A stretch of DNA of 28,153 nucleotides from NCBI GenBank assembly GCA_000716465.1, contig JNWL01000062.1, positions 1 to 28,153 on the forward strand. The letters are read 5' to 3'. Below the pieces are notes generated by a model. It was not told the DNA's origin. It saw nothing but the letters and a program-made list of their open reading frames with translations, and searched no databases. Shown piece by piece: positions 6,900 through 15,300 of the stretch. This DNA comes from Streptomyces bikiniensis (GTDB taxonomy: Bacteria > Actinomycetota > Actinomycetes > Streptomycetales > Streptomycetaceae). The position numbers were made by a program, and so were the translations under genes. Within the stretch, counting starts at the first letter, position 1. Each line of letters starts with the position of its first letter.

Positions 6900-9703
6900 C
6901 GGGCCCCGTGACCGGGATCGGGGAACGGGCGGCCGGAGCGGTGGCCGGGATCAGGGCACGGGTCGAAGGGGCGGTGCGGAAGACAATGGGGGCAGGCGTG
7001 GGAATCGGTACGGAGAGCGGTGCGGCGGTGTCGGTGGAGGACGGAGCGCGGGGTGCGGCCCCGGACGGCGCGGCGGTCGAGGCGCTGCTCGACGCGGTGC
7101 GCGCCGGGCGGGCCCACCAGGTGCCGAAGCTCCTGGAGCCGCTGGACGCCGACGCGCGCAAGAAGGCCCTCGGGAAGCTGAAGGCGCTGCGCGCCGAGGT
7201 CCGCTCCTGGGACTGGAAGCGAGGACAGGAGGCGGCCCGGATCCGGCGCGGCCTGTACGTGGCGGGGGCCGGGTGCCACACGGGCGCGGCGGCGGCCGCG
7301 ACCTGGCTGGCCGGCAGCGACATGCTGGGCTGGGACCTCAAGGACGCGACCCCGGTCCTGGCGGTGCTCGCCGACCGGGACCCGGCCTGGCTGGCGGACG
7401 TGGCGGGACGGCTCGCCAAGCGGCGGAACGTCGCAGAGACCGTCTACGAACTGATCCACGGGCTCGTGGTGCGCTCCGGCTGTCCGGTCCCGGCGACCGA
7501 CGGTTACGTCCTGGGCTGGACGCGGAAGGTCACCGACAAGCGGCTCTTGGAGCGGCTGCGCGCGGACCCGCAGACCCCGGTCCTGGTGGCGCACGCGCTG
7601 TCGATGGGCGAGACCCCGGGCCCACTGGTCTGGTCGGTCGGTCCCGAGGCGCCGACGCACTGGCCCACGGCGCTTGCGACGCTCGTCGCGGAAGGGGTGC
7701 TCGACCGGGCCGGGGTGCTGGACCTGTGCGTCTCCCGGCTGCTGCGCGGCGGGCGGGTGCGGGACCTGCGGTTCCCGCTGGAGGTGCTGCGGCTCCTCGC
7801 ACCGACCGGGGAGGAGCTGCGGGAGCGGGTCCCGGACTGGGTCGGGATGGCGGCCGACGCGCCGTCGCAGGTCGCCGGGTACGCGCAGGAGGTCCTGGCG
7901 GGGCTCGCCGCGGAGGGGGCGCTGCCGGTCGGAGCGCTGGCCGAGATGACGGGCGCGGTGCTCTTCCGCACCGAGAAGAAGCTGGTGCGGGCCCAGCTGA
8001 CCCTGGTCGGCAGGGTGCTCGCGCGGGAGCGGGGCGCGGCCGGCGAGCTGCTGCCCGCCGTCACGGAGGCCTTCGGGCACGAGGACACCGGTGTCCAGGA
8101 GCGGGCGCTCAAGCTGGTGGGCACGTACCTGTCCGCCGTGGACGCGGAGGTGCGGGCGGAGCTGGCCGAGGCGGCCGGGCTGCTCGGCCCGGCGCACCGG
8201 CGGGCGGCCGTGGAGCTGTTCGGGGACGCGCTGGGAGAGGCCGACCCCGGGCCGTACGAGGAGATCCTGCCGCCGGTGCCGGGGCCGGAGCCGGTGGCGC
8301 CCCCGGCGGCCACGGTCGCGGTGCTGGTGGAGGAGCTGGTGGCGAAGGGGCTCATGGAGGACCCCGTGGCGTTCGAGCGGGCGCTCGACGGTCTGGTGCG
8401 GCACGCGCACCGGGACCGGGCGGCGGTGGCGGAGGCGGTGCGGGAGGCGTTCCCGAGGGCGTCGTGGGACGCGCCCCACCACTTCACGCACTACACCCAC
8501 GGCATCCACGTGGTCCTCGCGGCGCTGCTCGGTCTGGTGAGGCGGTCGGTGATCGACGTCCGCCGGGCGGAGGCGCCCGAGCGGGACACCTGCATCCACG
8601 AGGGCCTGTCGGGGATCCTGGAGGCGCGCCTGTGGGAGGCCGCCGCCCTGGTGGGCACGGACGAGCTGCCGTTCCTGCTCGCCACGCCGACCCTGCACAC
8701 CGGCGCGATCGACCCGCCGGCCCTCGTGGAGCGGCTGCGGGCCTACCGGGACGCGGGCGTGGAGCCCGCCCCGGTGGACTTCGCCCAGGCGCTGCTCCGG
8801 GTCCTGCGGGGCGACCCGGCGGCGGGGCGGGCGGCCGGGGAGGCGGCTGCGCTCGGCACTCCGGCCGGTCTGCGGCTCGCCGCCTGGCTGCGGGACGAGG
8901 ACGCGCTGGGTGCGACCGTGCGGCTGTTCCCCCGGGGCGTCCAGCAGTCTTCAGGGAAGTGGTGGCTGGTCGACCGGATCACGGTCGACTTCGGCGAGCG
9001 CGCCGTGGTGCGGGAGGAGTTCCCGGCCGCCTTCCACTGGCTGGGCGGGGCCGTGCGGGCGACCCCGCGCCGCTGCTACCACTGGATCGACCACCGGGTG
9101 CAGTGGGCCCCGGTGCTCCCGGCCGACCGCGAGGTCCTGGCGGCCTGCCTGCTCCCGGCCATGGCGCACTCCGTCGACGGGGACCAGCGCGGGACGACCG
9201 AGCCGCTGACCGCGCTGGCCGAGGCCGGGGGGCCGGTCGGCCGCGCGGTGCACCTGGCGCTGGCGTTCGGTCTCGGCGGCGTCGACTCCGACGACCGGCT
9301 GCGCGCGGTGGACGCGCTGCTCGTCCTGGCGTCGCGGGGCGAGCTGAACGCCCGGGCGCTCGGGGCGGAGCTGGCGTGGCTGGTGGCGGAGGGGTCCCTC
9401 AAGCCGAACCGGCTGACGGACGCGGTCCGTACGGCCGCCGCCACCGGGGCGTACGGGACGGTCTGGGCGGTCCTGGAGGCGACGCTGCCGGAGCTGCTCG
9501 GCGCGGAGAAGCCGGTGCGGGGGCTGGGCGAGCTGCTCGCGGTCGCGGCCGACTGCGTGGAGCGGTGCGGGGCGCGGGGCGGGCTCGCCGGGCTGGAGGC
9601 CGTGGCCTCGGTGCGGGGTTCCTCGCAGCTGGTGGTCCAGGCCAAGCGGCTGCTGAGCGCACTCCGTCAAGGGGCCGATCAGCCTCTGGCAGAAACGGCC
9701 TGA
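6896..9703 (+). CDS. DUF6493 family protein with HEAT-like repeats
   Basis: This 935-residue cytosolic protein is of the DUF6493 type found beside SWIM genes in Streptomyces. It is a long series of amphipathic Leu/Ala-rich helices, for example around residues 330-450, where pairs such as EDTGVQERALKLVGTYLS recall HEAT repeats. Such scaffolds bind proteins or nucleic acids. Conserved aromatic patches (FTHYTHG near 530, CYHWIDH near 730) break the repeat pattern. I see no nuclease, ATPase or zinc motif. The start is taken at GTG 6896, which overlaps the SWIM stop and implies translational coupling; ATG 6986 is the alternative. Residues 1-50 are low-complexity and could be untranslated if the later start is used. 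Shared transcription with the SWIM gene predicts the same damage-inducible control. Function unknown. Confidence 0.78.
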   Translation: MTGPVTGIGERAAGAVAGIRARVEGAVRKTMGAGVGIGTESGAAVSVEDGARGAAPDGAAVEALLDAVRAGRAHQVPKLLEPLDADARKKALGKLKALRAEVRSWDWKRGQEAARIRRGLYVAGAGCHTGAAAAATWLAGSDMLGWDLKDATPVLAVLADRDPAWLADVAGRLAKRRNVAETVYELIHGLVVRSGCPVPATDGYVLGWTRKVTDKRLLERLRADPQTPVLVAHALSMGETPGPLVWSVGPEAPTHWPTALATLVAEGVLDRAGVLDLCVSRLLRGGRVRDLRFPLEVLRLLAPTGEELRERVPDWVGMAADAPSQVAGYAQEVLAGLAAEGALPVGALAEMTGAVLFRTEKKLVRAQLTLVGRVLARERGAAGELLPAVTEAFGHEDTGVQERALKLVGTYLSAVDAEVRAELAEAAGLLGPAHRRAAVELFGDALGEADPGPYEEILPPVPGPEPVAPPAATVAVLVEELVAKGLMEDPVAFERALDGLVRHAHRDRAAVAEAVREAFPRASWDAPHHFTHYTHGIHVVLAALLGLVRRSVIDVRRAEAPERDTCIHEGLSGILEARLWEAAALVGTDELPFLLATPTLHTGAIDPPALVERLRAYRDAGVEPAPVDFAQALLRVLRGDPAAGRAAGEAAALGTPAGLRLAAWLRDEDALGATVRLFPRGVQQSSGKWWLVDRITVDFGERAVVREEFPAAFHWLGGAVRATPRRCYHWIDHRVQWAPVLPADREVLAACLLPAMAHSVDGDQRGTTEPLTALAEAGGPVGRAVHLALAFGLGGVDSDDRLRAVDALLVLASRGELNARALGAELAWLVAEGSLKPNRLTDAVRTAAATGAYGTVWAVLEATLPELLGAEKPVRGLGELLAVAADCVERCGARGGLAGLEAVASVRGSSQLVVQAKRLLSALRQGADQPLAETA

Positions 9704-9710
9704 ATCGGTC

Positions 9711-9765
9711 GTTAAGCCGCCAGATGGGCGCTTAACCCGTCAGTCACAAAGCGTTCGTGATCACG
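9711..9765. promoter_or_regulatory. Inverted repeat and palindrome upstream of the ACT-GNAT gene
   Basis: This 88-base gap holds GTTAAGC (9711-9717) paired with GCTTAAC (9730-9736), and a separate perfect palindrome CGTGATCACG (9756-9765). The bases are AT-richer than their surroundings. The first could be a weak terminator of the SWIM-DUF6493 unit or an operator. The palindrome lies 26 bases before the start and is a candidate repressor site. A -10-like CACAGT (9780-9785) precedes the ATG by 6 bases. Confidence 0.4.
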
Positions 9766-9791
9766 CAACACCACTGGGTCACAGTGAAGCC

Positions 9792-11255
9792 ATGACCGAT
9801 GTGACGTCTTCGAAGAGTGCCCGCCATCCGCACCACTGGCGGCACGACCTGATCGAGCTGGCCGCGCTGTTCACCGCCGTGGTGGTGGCCGACACGATCG
9901 CCAAGACCATCGCCAAGGGCCCGGAGGGCCCCTACCTGCTGGTGTTCTCGGCGATCGCGCTGATCGCCACCGCCGCCTTCCACACCTGGTGGGCGCGGAG
10001 GCGCAGTCATGCCAGCCACGCCCCGCCCGCCGGTGATACCGGCGGGCGGCCGGCCGCCGTCCCCGCCGCGCGGCCGGAGCCCGCGGCGGCGAAGGGACCG
10101 GCGGCAGAGGGCGGGACCGGCGCGGACGACGTGTCCGGCCGGGCCGTCGGGACCTCGCTGTGGCGGATGCGCACCACCGTCGCGGACACCCCGGGCAGCC
10201 TCGCCGCCCTGTGCACGGTCCTCGCCCGCCTGGACGTGGACATCCTCACCCTCCAGACCCACCCGCTGGCGGACGGCACGGTGGACGAGTTCCTGCTGCG
10301 CGCGCCCGCCGACCTCTCCGCCCGCACCCTGGCCCACGAGGTCGCGGCGGCCGGCGGCCGGGACACCTGGACCGAGCGGGCCGACGCCCACGACCTGGTG
10401 GACACGCCCACCCGGGTCCTCGGACTCGCCACCCGTACCGCGCTCGACGCGGCCGAACTGCCGCTCGCGCTGCGCCAGCTCCTCGGCCGCTGCACCCTCC
10501 ACTCCGTACCGGCCGTCTCGCTCACCGGGCGCCCCACCGGCGAACAGGCCCCGGTCGAGGGGGTCCTGGAGGAGACCGTGATGCGGCTGCGCGACCCGCA
10601 CGGCGGCACGCTCGTCGTCGAGCGCCCTTACCTCCCCTTCACCCCGACCGAGTTCGCCCGGGCGCGCGCCCTGGTCGAGCTGGACGCCCGGCTCGGCCCG
10701 CGCCTCCCGCGCGGCCGGGACGTGCTGACCCTGCCCGAGGGCAACGAGATCACCGTCCGCCGCGCCGACCAGCGCGACCTGGCCGCCGCGCGGGCCATGC
10801 ACGACCGCTGCTCGGCCCGCACCCTGGGCCTGCGCTACCACGGCCCGGTGGGCGACGCCGACCGCTACCTCGACCACCTGCTCAGCCCCCGCTTCGGGCG
10901 CACCCTCGCCGTGCAGACCGCCTCCGGCCGCCTCGTCGCCCTGGGCCACCTGCTGTGGGACGGGGACGAGACGGAGGTCGCGCTGGTGGTCGAGGACGAC
11001 TGGCAGCGGCGCGGCATCGGGTCCGAACTCCTCGGCAGGCTCGTGGCGATGGCCGAGGAGGCCGGCTGCGACAGCGTGTACGCCGTGACCCAGTCGTCCA
11101 ACACGGGGATGGTGGCCGCGATGCGGGCGCTCAACCTGCCCCTCGACTACCAGATCGAGGAGGGCACCCTGGTGATCACCGCCCGGCTGGCCTCGGCACA
11201 CCGACCGGCCGCCCGGACGCAGCGGCACGAGGGGTCCCGGCCGGCGGAGCGCTGA
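9792..11255 (+). CDS. Membrane-anchored ACT-GNAT acetyltransferase
   Basis: This 487-residue protein has an unusual order of parts. Two hydrophobic helices (about 20-41 and 48-67) are followed by a Pro/Ala linker. An ACT amino-acid-binding domain begins near 123 (WRMRTTVADTPGSLAALC), and a GNAT domain spans about 320-470 with the acetyl-CoA loop QRRGIG at 405-410. ACT-GNAT fusions are an actinobacterial group of protein lysine acetyltransferases whose activity is controlled by amino acids; a Micromonospora member responds to cysteine and arginine. The ligand and targets here are not known. The two N-terminal helices would tether the enzyme to the membrane; a separate small membrane gene fused by a sequencing error is the alternative. 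Its last 80 bases overlap the convergent methionine-gamma-lyase-like gene. Start: the first ATG, 6 bases after a -10-like CACAGT. Confidence 0.8.
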   Translation: MTDVTSSKSARHPHHWRHDLIELAALFTAVVVADTIAKTIAKGPEGPYLLVFSAIALIATAAFHTWWARRRSHASHAPPAGDTGGRPAAVPAARPEPAAAKGPAAEGGTGADDVSGRAVGTSLWRMRTTVADTPGSLAALCTVLARLDVDILTLQTHPLADGTVDEFLLRAPADLSARTLAHEVAAAGGRDTWTERADAHDLVDTPTRVLGLATRTALDAAELPLALRQLLGRCTLHSVPAVSLTGRPTGEQAPVEGVLEETVMRLRDPHGGTLVVERPYLPFTPTEFARARALVELDARLGPRLPRGRDVLTLPEGNEITVRRADQRDLAAARAMHDRCSARTLGLRYHGPVGDADRYLDHLLSPRFGRTLAVQTASGRLVALGHLLWDGDETEVALVVEDDWQRRGIGSELLGRLVAMAEEAGCDSVYAVTQSSNTGMVAAMRALNLPLDYQIEEGTLVITARLASAHRPAARTQRHEGSRPAER

Positions 11256-12393
11256 GCGCCTGCGTCAGGTCCCGCCAGAGGTCCTCGACGTCCTCCAGGC
11301 CGACCGACATCCGCAGCAGGCGGTCGCTGACGCCCGCCGAACGCCGGTCGCCCTCGGCCACGATCCGGTGGCTGATGGAGGCCGGGTGCTGGATGAGGGT
11401 GTCGACGCTGCCGAGACTGACCGCCGGGGTGATGAGCCGTACCCCGGCGATCACGTCGTGCGGCTCCCCGTACACCTCGAAGGCGATCATCGCGCCGCCG
11501 ATCCGCGGGTAGTGGACGCGGGCGATCCGGGGGTCGGTGGCGAGCCGCCGGACGAGCTCGGCGGCCGTCGTGGACGCCGCCCTGACCCGTACCGGCAGGG
11601 TGGCCAGGCCGCGGAGCAGCAGGTATCCGGCCAGCGGGTGGAGCACCCCGCCGGTGGCGAAGCGGACCTGGCGGAGGGTGCGGGCGAACTCCTCGTCGCA
11701 GGCGACGACCCCGCCCATGACGTCGCCGTGGCCGCCGAGGTACTTGGTCGCGCTGTGCAGCACGATCCGGGCGCCCTGTTCCACCGGCCGCTGGAGGACG
11801 GGGGTGGCGAAGGTGTTGTCGACCAGGAGTGGCACGGAGCCGCAGGAGTGGGCGAGGGCCCGGATGTCGGCCTCGGCGAGGGTGGGGTTGGCGGGCGACT
11901 CGACCATGACCAGGCCAGTGTCGGGCCGGATCGCCTCCGCGACGCCGGCCGGGTCGGTCCAGGTCACCTCGGTGCCGAGCAGACCGGCGTCCAGGAGGTG
12001 GTCGCTGCAGCCGTACAGCGGGCGGACCGCCACGACGTGGCGCAGGCCCCTGCTCGCCCGGGCGAGCAGGACGGCGGTCAGGGCCGCCATGCCGCTGGCG
12101 AAGGCGACGGCCGCCTCGGTGCCCTCCAGGCGGGCGAGGGCCTCCTCGAAGCGGGCGACGGTCGGGTTGTCGAGCCGGGCGTAGACGGGCGGGCCGTCGA
12201 GCCGGGCACCGGTGGTGGCGAACTCGTCGATCCGGGCGGCCTCGGCCCGGGCGTCGTACGAGGGGTAGGTGGTGGACAGGTCGATCGGCGGGGCGTGCAG
12301 CCCGAGGCCGGCGAGGTCCTCGCGGCCCGCGTGCACGGCTTCGGTGGCGAGGGCCCTCGGGGTGGCCGAGGGTCCGAGATCCATGGCGTCCAT
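11176..12393 (-). CDS. Cys/Met-metabolism PLP enzyme, methionine gamma-lyase-like
   Basis: This 405-residue fold-type I PLP enzyme has Lys217 in SATKYLGGH as Schiff base, Tyr71 and Arg73 in VYARLDNPT for the cofactor phosphate, and the HPASISHR segment that binds the substrate carboxylate. The family covers cystathionine gamma-synthase, cystathionine lyases, O-acylhomoserine sulfhydrylases and methionine gamma-lyase. Cys129 in LYGCSDHLL occupies the place of the catalytic cysteine of methionine gamma-lyase (LYGC), where synthases and cystathionine lyases usually have Gly. I therefore favour cleavage of methionine to methanethiol, 2-oxobutyrate and ammonia. Start ATG 12393, with a second ATG 9 bases later; no ribosome binding site is visible. 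It is divergent from an Lrp/AsnC regulator, the arrangement of Pseudomonas mdeA-mdeR. The last 25 or so residues are Pro/Arg-rich and antisense to the ACT-GNAT gene. Confidence 0.85.
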   Translation of the reverse strand: MDAMDLGPSATPRALATEAVHAGREDLAGLGLHAPPIDLSTTYPSYDARAEAARIDEFATTGARLDGPPVYARLDNPTVARFEEALARLEGTEAAVAFASGMAALTAVLLARASRGLRHVVAVRPLYGCSDHLLDAGLLGTEVTWTDPAGVAEAIRPDTGLVMVESPANPTLAEADIRALAHSCGSVPLLVDNTFATPVLQRPVEQGARIVLHSATKYLGGHGDVMGGVVACDEEFARTLRQVRFATGGVLHPLAGYLLLRGLATLPVRVRAASTTAAELVRRLATDPRIARVHYPRIGGAMIAFEVYGEPHDVIAGVRLITPAVSLGSVDTLIQHPASISHRIVAEGDRRSAGVSDRLLRMSVGLEDVEDLWRDLTQALSAPPAGTPRAAASGRPVGVPRPAGR

Positions 12394-12424
12394 GGCGGCA
12401 CTGTGAACGGATACCGGCAAGTAG

Positions 12425-12446
12425 CGGAAAATCTCCGTGCTACGTT
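12425..12446 (+). promoter_or_regulatory. Lrp-type operator candidate and leaderless promoter between two divergent genes
   Basis: An interrupted dyad CGGA-N5-TCCG (12425-12437) in an A-rich context lies between the divergent methionine-gamma-lyase-like and Lrp/AsnC genes. It is followed by a -10 box TACGTT (12441-12446), whose end is 6 bases from the ATG at 12453. The dyad would sit in the spacer of the regulator's own promoter, fitting autoregulation. The -35 is not clear. Confidence 0.45.
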
Positions 12447-12452
12447 CGGCCG

Positions 12453-12950
12453 ATGACCGATTCCGTCGTACTGGACGCGGTCGATCTGCACATTCTTCGC
12501 CTCCTGCAGAACGACGCCCGGACCACCTACCGCGAGCTCGCCGCCGAGGTCGGCGTCGCTCCCTCCACCTGTCTGGACCGAGTGGCCCGGCTGCGGCGCA
12601 CGGGTGTGGTCCTCGGACACCGGCTACGTCTGGATCCGGCCAAACTCGGCCGTGGCCTCGAAGCGCTCCTCCTCGTCCAGGTCCGTCCGCACCGAAGGGA
12701 ACTGATCGGTCCATTCGTCGACCGCATCCGGGCCCTGCCGGAGTCCCGGGCCCTGTTCCACCTCACCGGCCCCGACGACTACCTGGTGCACGTGGCCGTG
12801 GCGGACCCCGCCGACCTGCAACGACTCGTCCTGGACGAGTTCACCTCCTGCCGCGAGGTGGCCCGGGTGGAGACCCGGTTGATCTTCCAGCAGTGGGAGT
12901 GCGGCCCGCTCCTGCCGCCCTCCGCGAGCCCCTCCTTGTCAGCCGACTGA
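12453..12950 (+). CDS. Lrp/AsnC family transcriptional regulator
   Basis: This 165-residue protein has an AsnC-type helix-turn-helix at about 10-55 (LHILRLLQNDARTTYRELA, then APSTCLDRVARL) and a RAM/ACT-like ligand domain at about 68-150 (ending VARVETRLIFQQWE). Family members bind amino acids and form octamers. It is divergent from the methionine-gamma-lyase-like gene, so it probably controls that gene in response to methionine or another amino acid, like MdeR in Pseudomonas. A -10 box TACGTT lies 6 bases before the ATG, indicating a leaderless transcript. The DUF885 gene follows after 40 bases and could be co-transcribed. The family is certain; the ligand is inferred from context. Confidence 0.9.
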   Translation: MTDSVVLDAVDLHILRLLQNDARTTYRELAAEVGVAPSTCLDRVARLRRTGVVLGHRLRLDPAKLGRGLEALLLVQVRPHRRELIGPFVDRIRALPESRALFHLTGPDDYLVHVAVADPADLQRLVLDEFTSCREVARVETRLIFQQWECGPLLPPSASPSLSAD

Positions 12951-12990
12951 AGCCCGACGAGGATGACGCGGGCCCGCGGAAGAGGCCAGG

Positions 12991-14700
12991 ATGACCCCCA
13001 TGCCAGAGATCTCCAGCAGCCCGCTGCCCCGCCAGGTCGCCGACGACCACGTCGACGCACTCGTCGCCCTCGACCCGATCACCGGTACGTACCTGGGAGT
13101 CAGGGAGAGCGCCGGACTGCTGCCCGACTTCTCGCCCGCCGGCCAGCGGGCCGTGGCCGACCTCGCCCGCCGCACGCTCGCCCGGCTCGACGCGGCCGAG
13201 CGGGTGCCGGGGGCCGACAGCGACGCCGAGCGGCGGTGCGCCCGGCTGTTGCGGGAGCGCCTGACGGCGGAACTGGCCGTGCACGAGGCCGAGGAGGGCC
13301 TCTGCGCCGTCAGCAACCTGCGCTCGCCCGCGCACAGCGTCCGCATCGTCTTCACCGTGATGCCGACGGAGACCGAGGAGGACTGGACGGCGGTGGCGTC
13401 CCGGCTGCGCGCGGTGCCGGCCGCCCTGGAGGGCTACCGCTCCTCGCTCGCCCTCGGCCTGGAGCGCAAGCTGTTCGGAGGCCCCCGCGCCGCCGCCACC
13501 TTCGTCGGGCAGCTCACCGAGTGGGCGGGCGGGGGCGAACGGCCCGGCTGGTTCGAGGTGTTCGCCGCCGCCGGGCCCGACACGCTCCCCGCCGGGCTCC
13601 GCGCCGAACTGGCGGCGGCGGGCGAGGAGGCCACCGCGGCCGTCGGGGCGCTGCGGGACTGGATGCGGGACGTGTACGCCCCGGCCGTCGCCGGCGCCCC
13701 GGACACGGTGGGCCGGGAGCGCTACCGGCGCTGGTCCCGCTTCTTCAACGGCACCGACCTGGACCTCGACCAGGCCTACGCGTACGGCTGGTCCGAGTAC
13801 CACCGGCTCCTCGGCGAGATGCGGACCGAGGCCGAACGGATCCTGCCCGGCGCGAGCCCCTGGCAGGCGCTCGCCCACCTGGACGAGCACGGCACCCACA
13901 TCGAGGGCGTCGACGAGGTCCGCGTCTGGCTCCAGCGGCTCATGGACGAGGCCGTCGAGGCGCTCGACGGCACCCACTTCGAACTCGCCGAGCGGGTACG
14001 GCGGGTGGAGTCCCGGATCGCCCCGCCGGGCGGCGCCGCCGCGCCGTACTACACCGGCCCGTCCGAGGACTTCTCGCGCCCCGGCCGCACCTGGCTGCCC
14101 GTGGACGGCACGACCCGCTTCCCGGTGTACGACCTGGTCTCGACCTGGTACCACGAGGGCGTGCCGGGCCACCACCTGCAGAGCGCGCAGTGGGTGCACG
14201 TCGCCGACCGGCTCTCCCGCTACCAGGCGACCATCGGCAAGGTCAGCGCCAACATGGAGGGCTGGGCGCTGTACGCGGAGCGCCTGATGGACGAGCTGGG
14301 CTTCCTGCCCGACGCCGAGCGGCGCCTGGGGTACCTCGACGCCCAGATGATGCGCGCGTGCCGGGTCGTCGTGGACATCGGCATGCACCTGGGCCTGGAG
14401 ATCCCGGCGGACTCGCCCTTCCGGCCGGGCGAGCGGTGGACCCCGGAGCTGGCCCAGGAGTTCTTCCAGCGGCACAGCAGCCGTCCGCCGGCCTTCGTGG
14501 AGAGCGAGATGACCCGCTATCTGTCGGTGCCGGGACAGGCGATCGGCTACAAGCTGGGCGAGCGCGCCTGGCTGCTCGGCCGCGCCAACGCCCGGGCGGC
14601 GCACGGCGAGGCGTTCGACGCCAAGGCCTGGCACATGGCGGCCCTCTCGCTGGGCCCCCTCGGCCTGGACGACCTGGTGGACGAGATCTCCCGGCTCTGA
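12991..14700 (+). CDS. DUF885 family peptidase-like protein
   Basis: This 569-residue protein carries the two signature motifs of DUF885. HEGVPGHH at 388-395 is an HExxPGHH variant of a zinc-metallopeptidase helix, and EGWALYAERLMDELG begins at Glu423. Together these would supply His388, His or Glu ligands and the catalytic Glu389 of a gluzincin-like site. The rest is helical, as in M3/M32-type peptidases. There is no signal peptide, so it should be cytosolic, perhaps cleaving peptides; activity is not established for most of the family. ATG 12991 follows GGAAGAGG by 5 bases; a second in-frame ATG lies at 13000. It sits between two Lrp/AsnC regulators on the same strand, and a terminator-like hairpin follows 50 bases after its stop. 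Confidence 0.87.
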   Translation: MTPMPEISSSPLPRQVADDHVDALVALDPITGTYLGVRESAGLLPDFSPAGQRAVADLARRTLARLDAAERVPGADSDAERRCARLLRERLTAELAVHEAEEGLCAVSNLRSPAHSVRIVFTVMPTETEEDWTAVASRLRAVPAALEGYRSSLALGLERKLFGGPRAAATFVGQLTEWAGGGERPGWFEVFAAAGPDTLPAGLRAELAAAGEEATAAVGALRDWMRDVYAPAVAGAPDTVGRERYRRWSRFFNGTDLDLDQAYAYGWSEYHRLLGEMRTEAERILPGASPWQALAHLDEHGTHIEGVDEVRVWLQRLMDEAVEALDGTHFELAERVRRVESRIAPPGGAAAPYYTGPSEDFSRPGRTWLPVDGTTRFPVYDLVSTWYHEGVPGHHLQSAQWVHVADRLSRYQATIGKVSANMEGWALYAERLMDELGFLPDAERRLGYLDAQMMRACRVVVDIGMHLGLEIPADSPFRPGERWTPELAQEFFQRHSSRPPAFVESEMTRYLSVPGQAIGYKLGERAWLLGRANARAAHGEAFDAKAWHMAALSLGPLGLDDLVDEISRL

Positions 14701-14749
14701 GGATCCGGCAGCGGGGCGGTCCCCGGCCACGAGGCCGTGACGGGGTGAT

Positions 14750-14773
14750 CCCCGCCTCCGGGCCTCGGCGGGG
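14750..14773 (+). terminator. Candidate terminator after the DUF885 gene
   Basis: CCCCGCC (14750-14756) pairs perfectly with GGCGGGG (14767-14773) around a 10-base loop, followed by GCGTTTCC. The 7-bp GC stem stands 50 bases after the stop codon and before the next promoter. There are only three T residues downstream. Confidence 0.45.
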
Positions 14774-14814
14774 GCGTTTCCCCGGCCGTCCGTCCGATCG
14801 GCCGGGGACCTCCC

Positions 14815-14844
14815 TTGATCGACGGGGGATCCGCCTGCTATTCC
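14815..14844 (+). promoter_or_regulatory. Leaderless promoter of the second Lrp/AsnC gene
   Basis: TTGATC (14815-14820) and TATTCC (14839-14844) are 18 bases apart, a good spacing for a housekeeping sigma promoter. The -10 ends 6 bases before the ATG at 14851, so the message probably begins at the start codon. This rules out the in-frame TTG at 14815 as a start. Confidence 0.55.
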
Positions 14845-14850
14845 TCCCCC

Positions 14851-15300
14851 ATGACCACCGCCTACACGCCGGACGCCACGGACTGGCGCATCCTCGAAGC
14901 CCTCCAGTCCGAGGGCCGTGCCAGCTTCGCCGAACTCGCGCGGGCCGTGTCGATGTCGCCGTCCGCGGTGACCGACCGGGTACGGCGCCTGGAGGAGGCC
15001 GGGGTGATCACCGGGTACACGGCCCTCGTGGACCGGGAACGGCTCGGGTTCGCCGTCCTCGCCTTCGTACGGCTGCGCTACCCGCACGGCAACTACAAGC
15101 CGTTCCACGACCTGCTCGACACCACCCCGGAGGTCCTGGAGGCGCACCACGTCACCGGCGACGACTGCTTCGTCCTGAAGGTCGCGGCGCGCTCCATGCG
15201 GGACTTGGAGGCGGTCACCGGGAAGATCGCCGGGCTCGGTCCGGTGACGACCAGCGTCGTCTACTCCTCGCCGCTGCCCCGGCGCCCCGTCAGCCGCTGA
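14851..15300 (+). CDS. Lrp/AsnC family transcriptional regulator (second)
   Basis: This 149-residue protein has an AsnC helix-turn-helix at about 8-55 (DWRILEALQSEGRASFAELA, SPSAVTDRVRRLEEAGVI) and a RAM ligand-binding domain at about 65-140, including the conserved HHVTGDDCFVLKV strand. It differs clearly from the first Lrp protein and is not a recent duplicate. It is transcribed alone from a leaderless promoter after a terminator-like hairpin. Its last 11 bases overlap the end of the convergent sbcC gene. No divergent partner exists, so its target is not evident from context; the DUF885 gene upstream on the same strand is one possibility. Confidence 0.9.
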   Translation: MTTAYTPDATDWRILEALQSEGRASFAELARAVSMSPSAVTDRVRRLEEAGVITGYTALVDRERLGFAVLAFVRLRYPHGNYKPFHDLLDTTPEVLEAHHVTGDDCFVLKVAARSMRDLEAVTGKIAGLGPVTTSVVYSSPLPRRPVSR

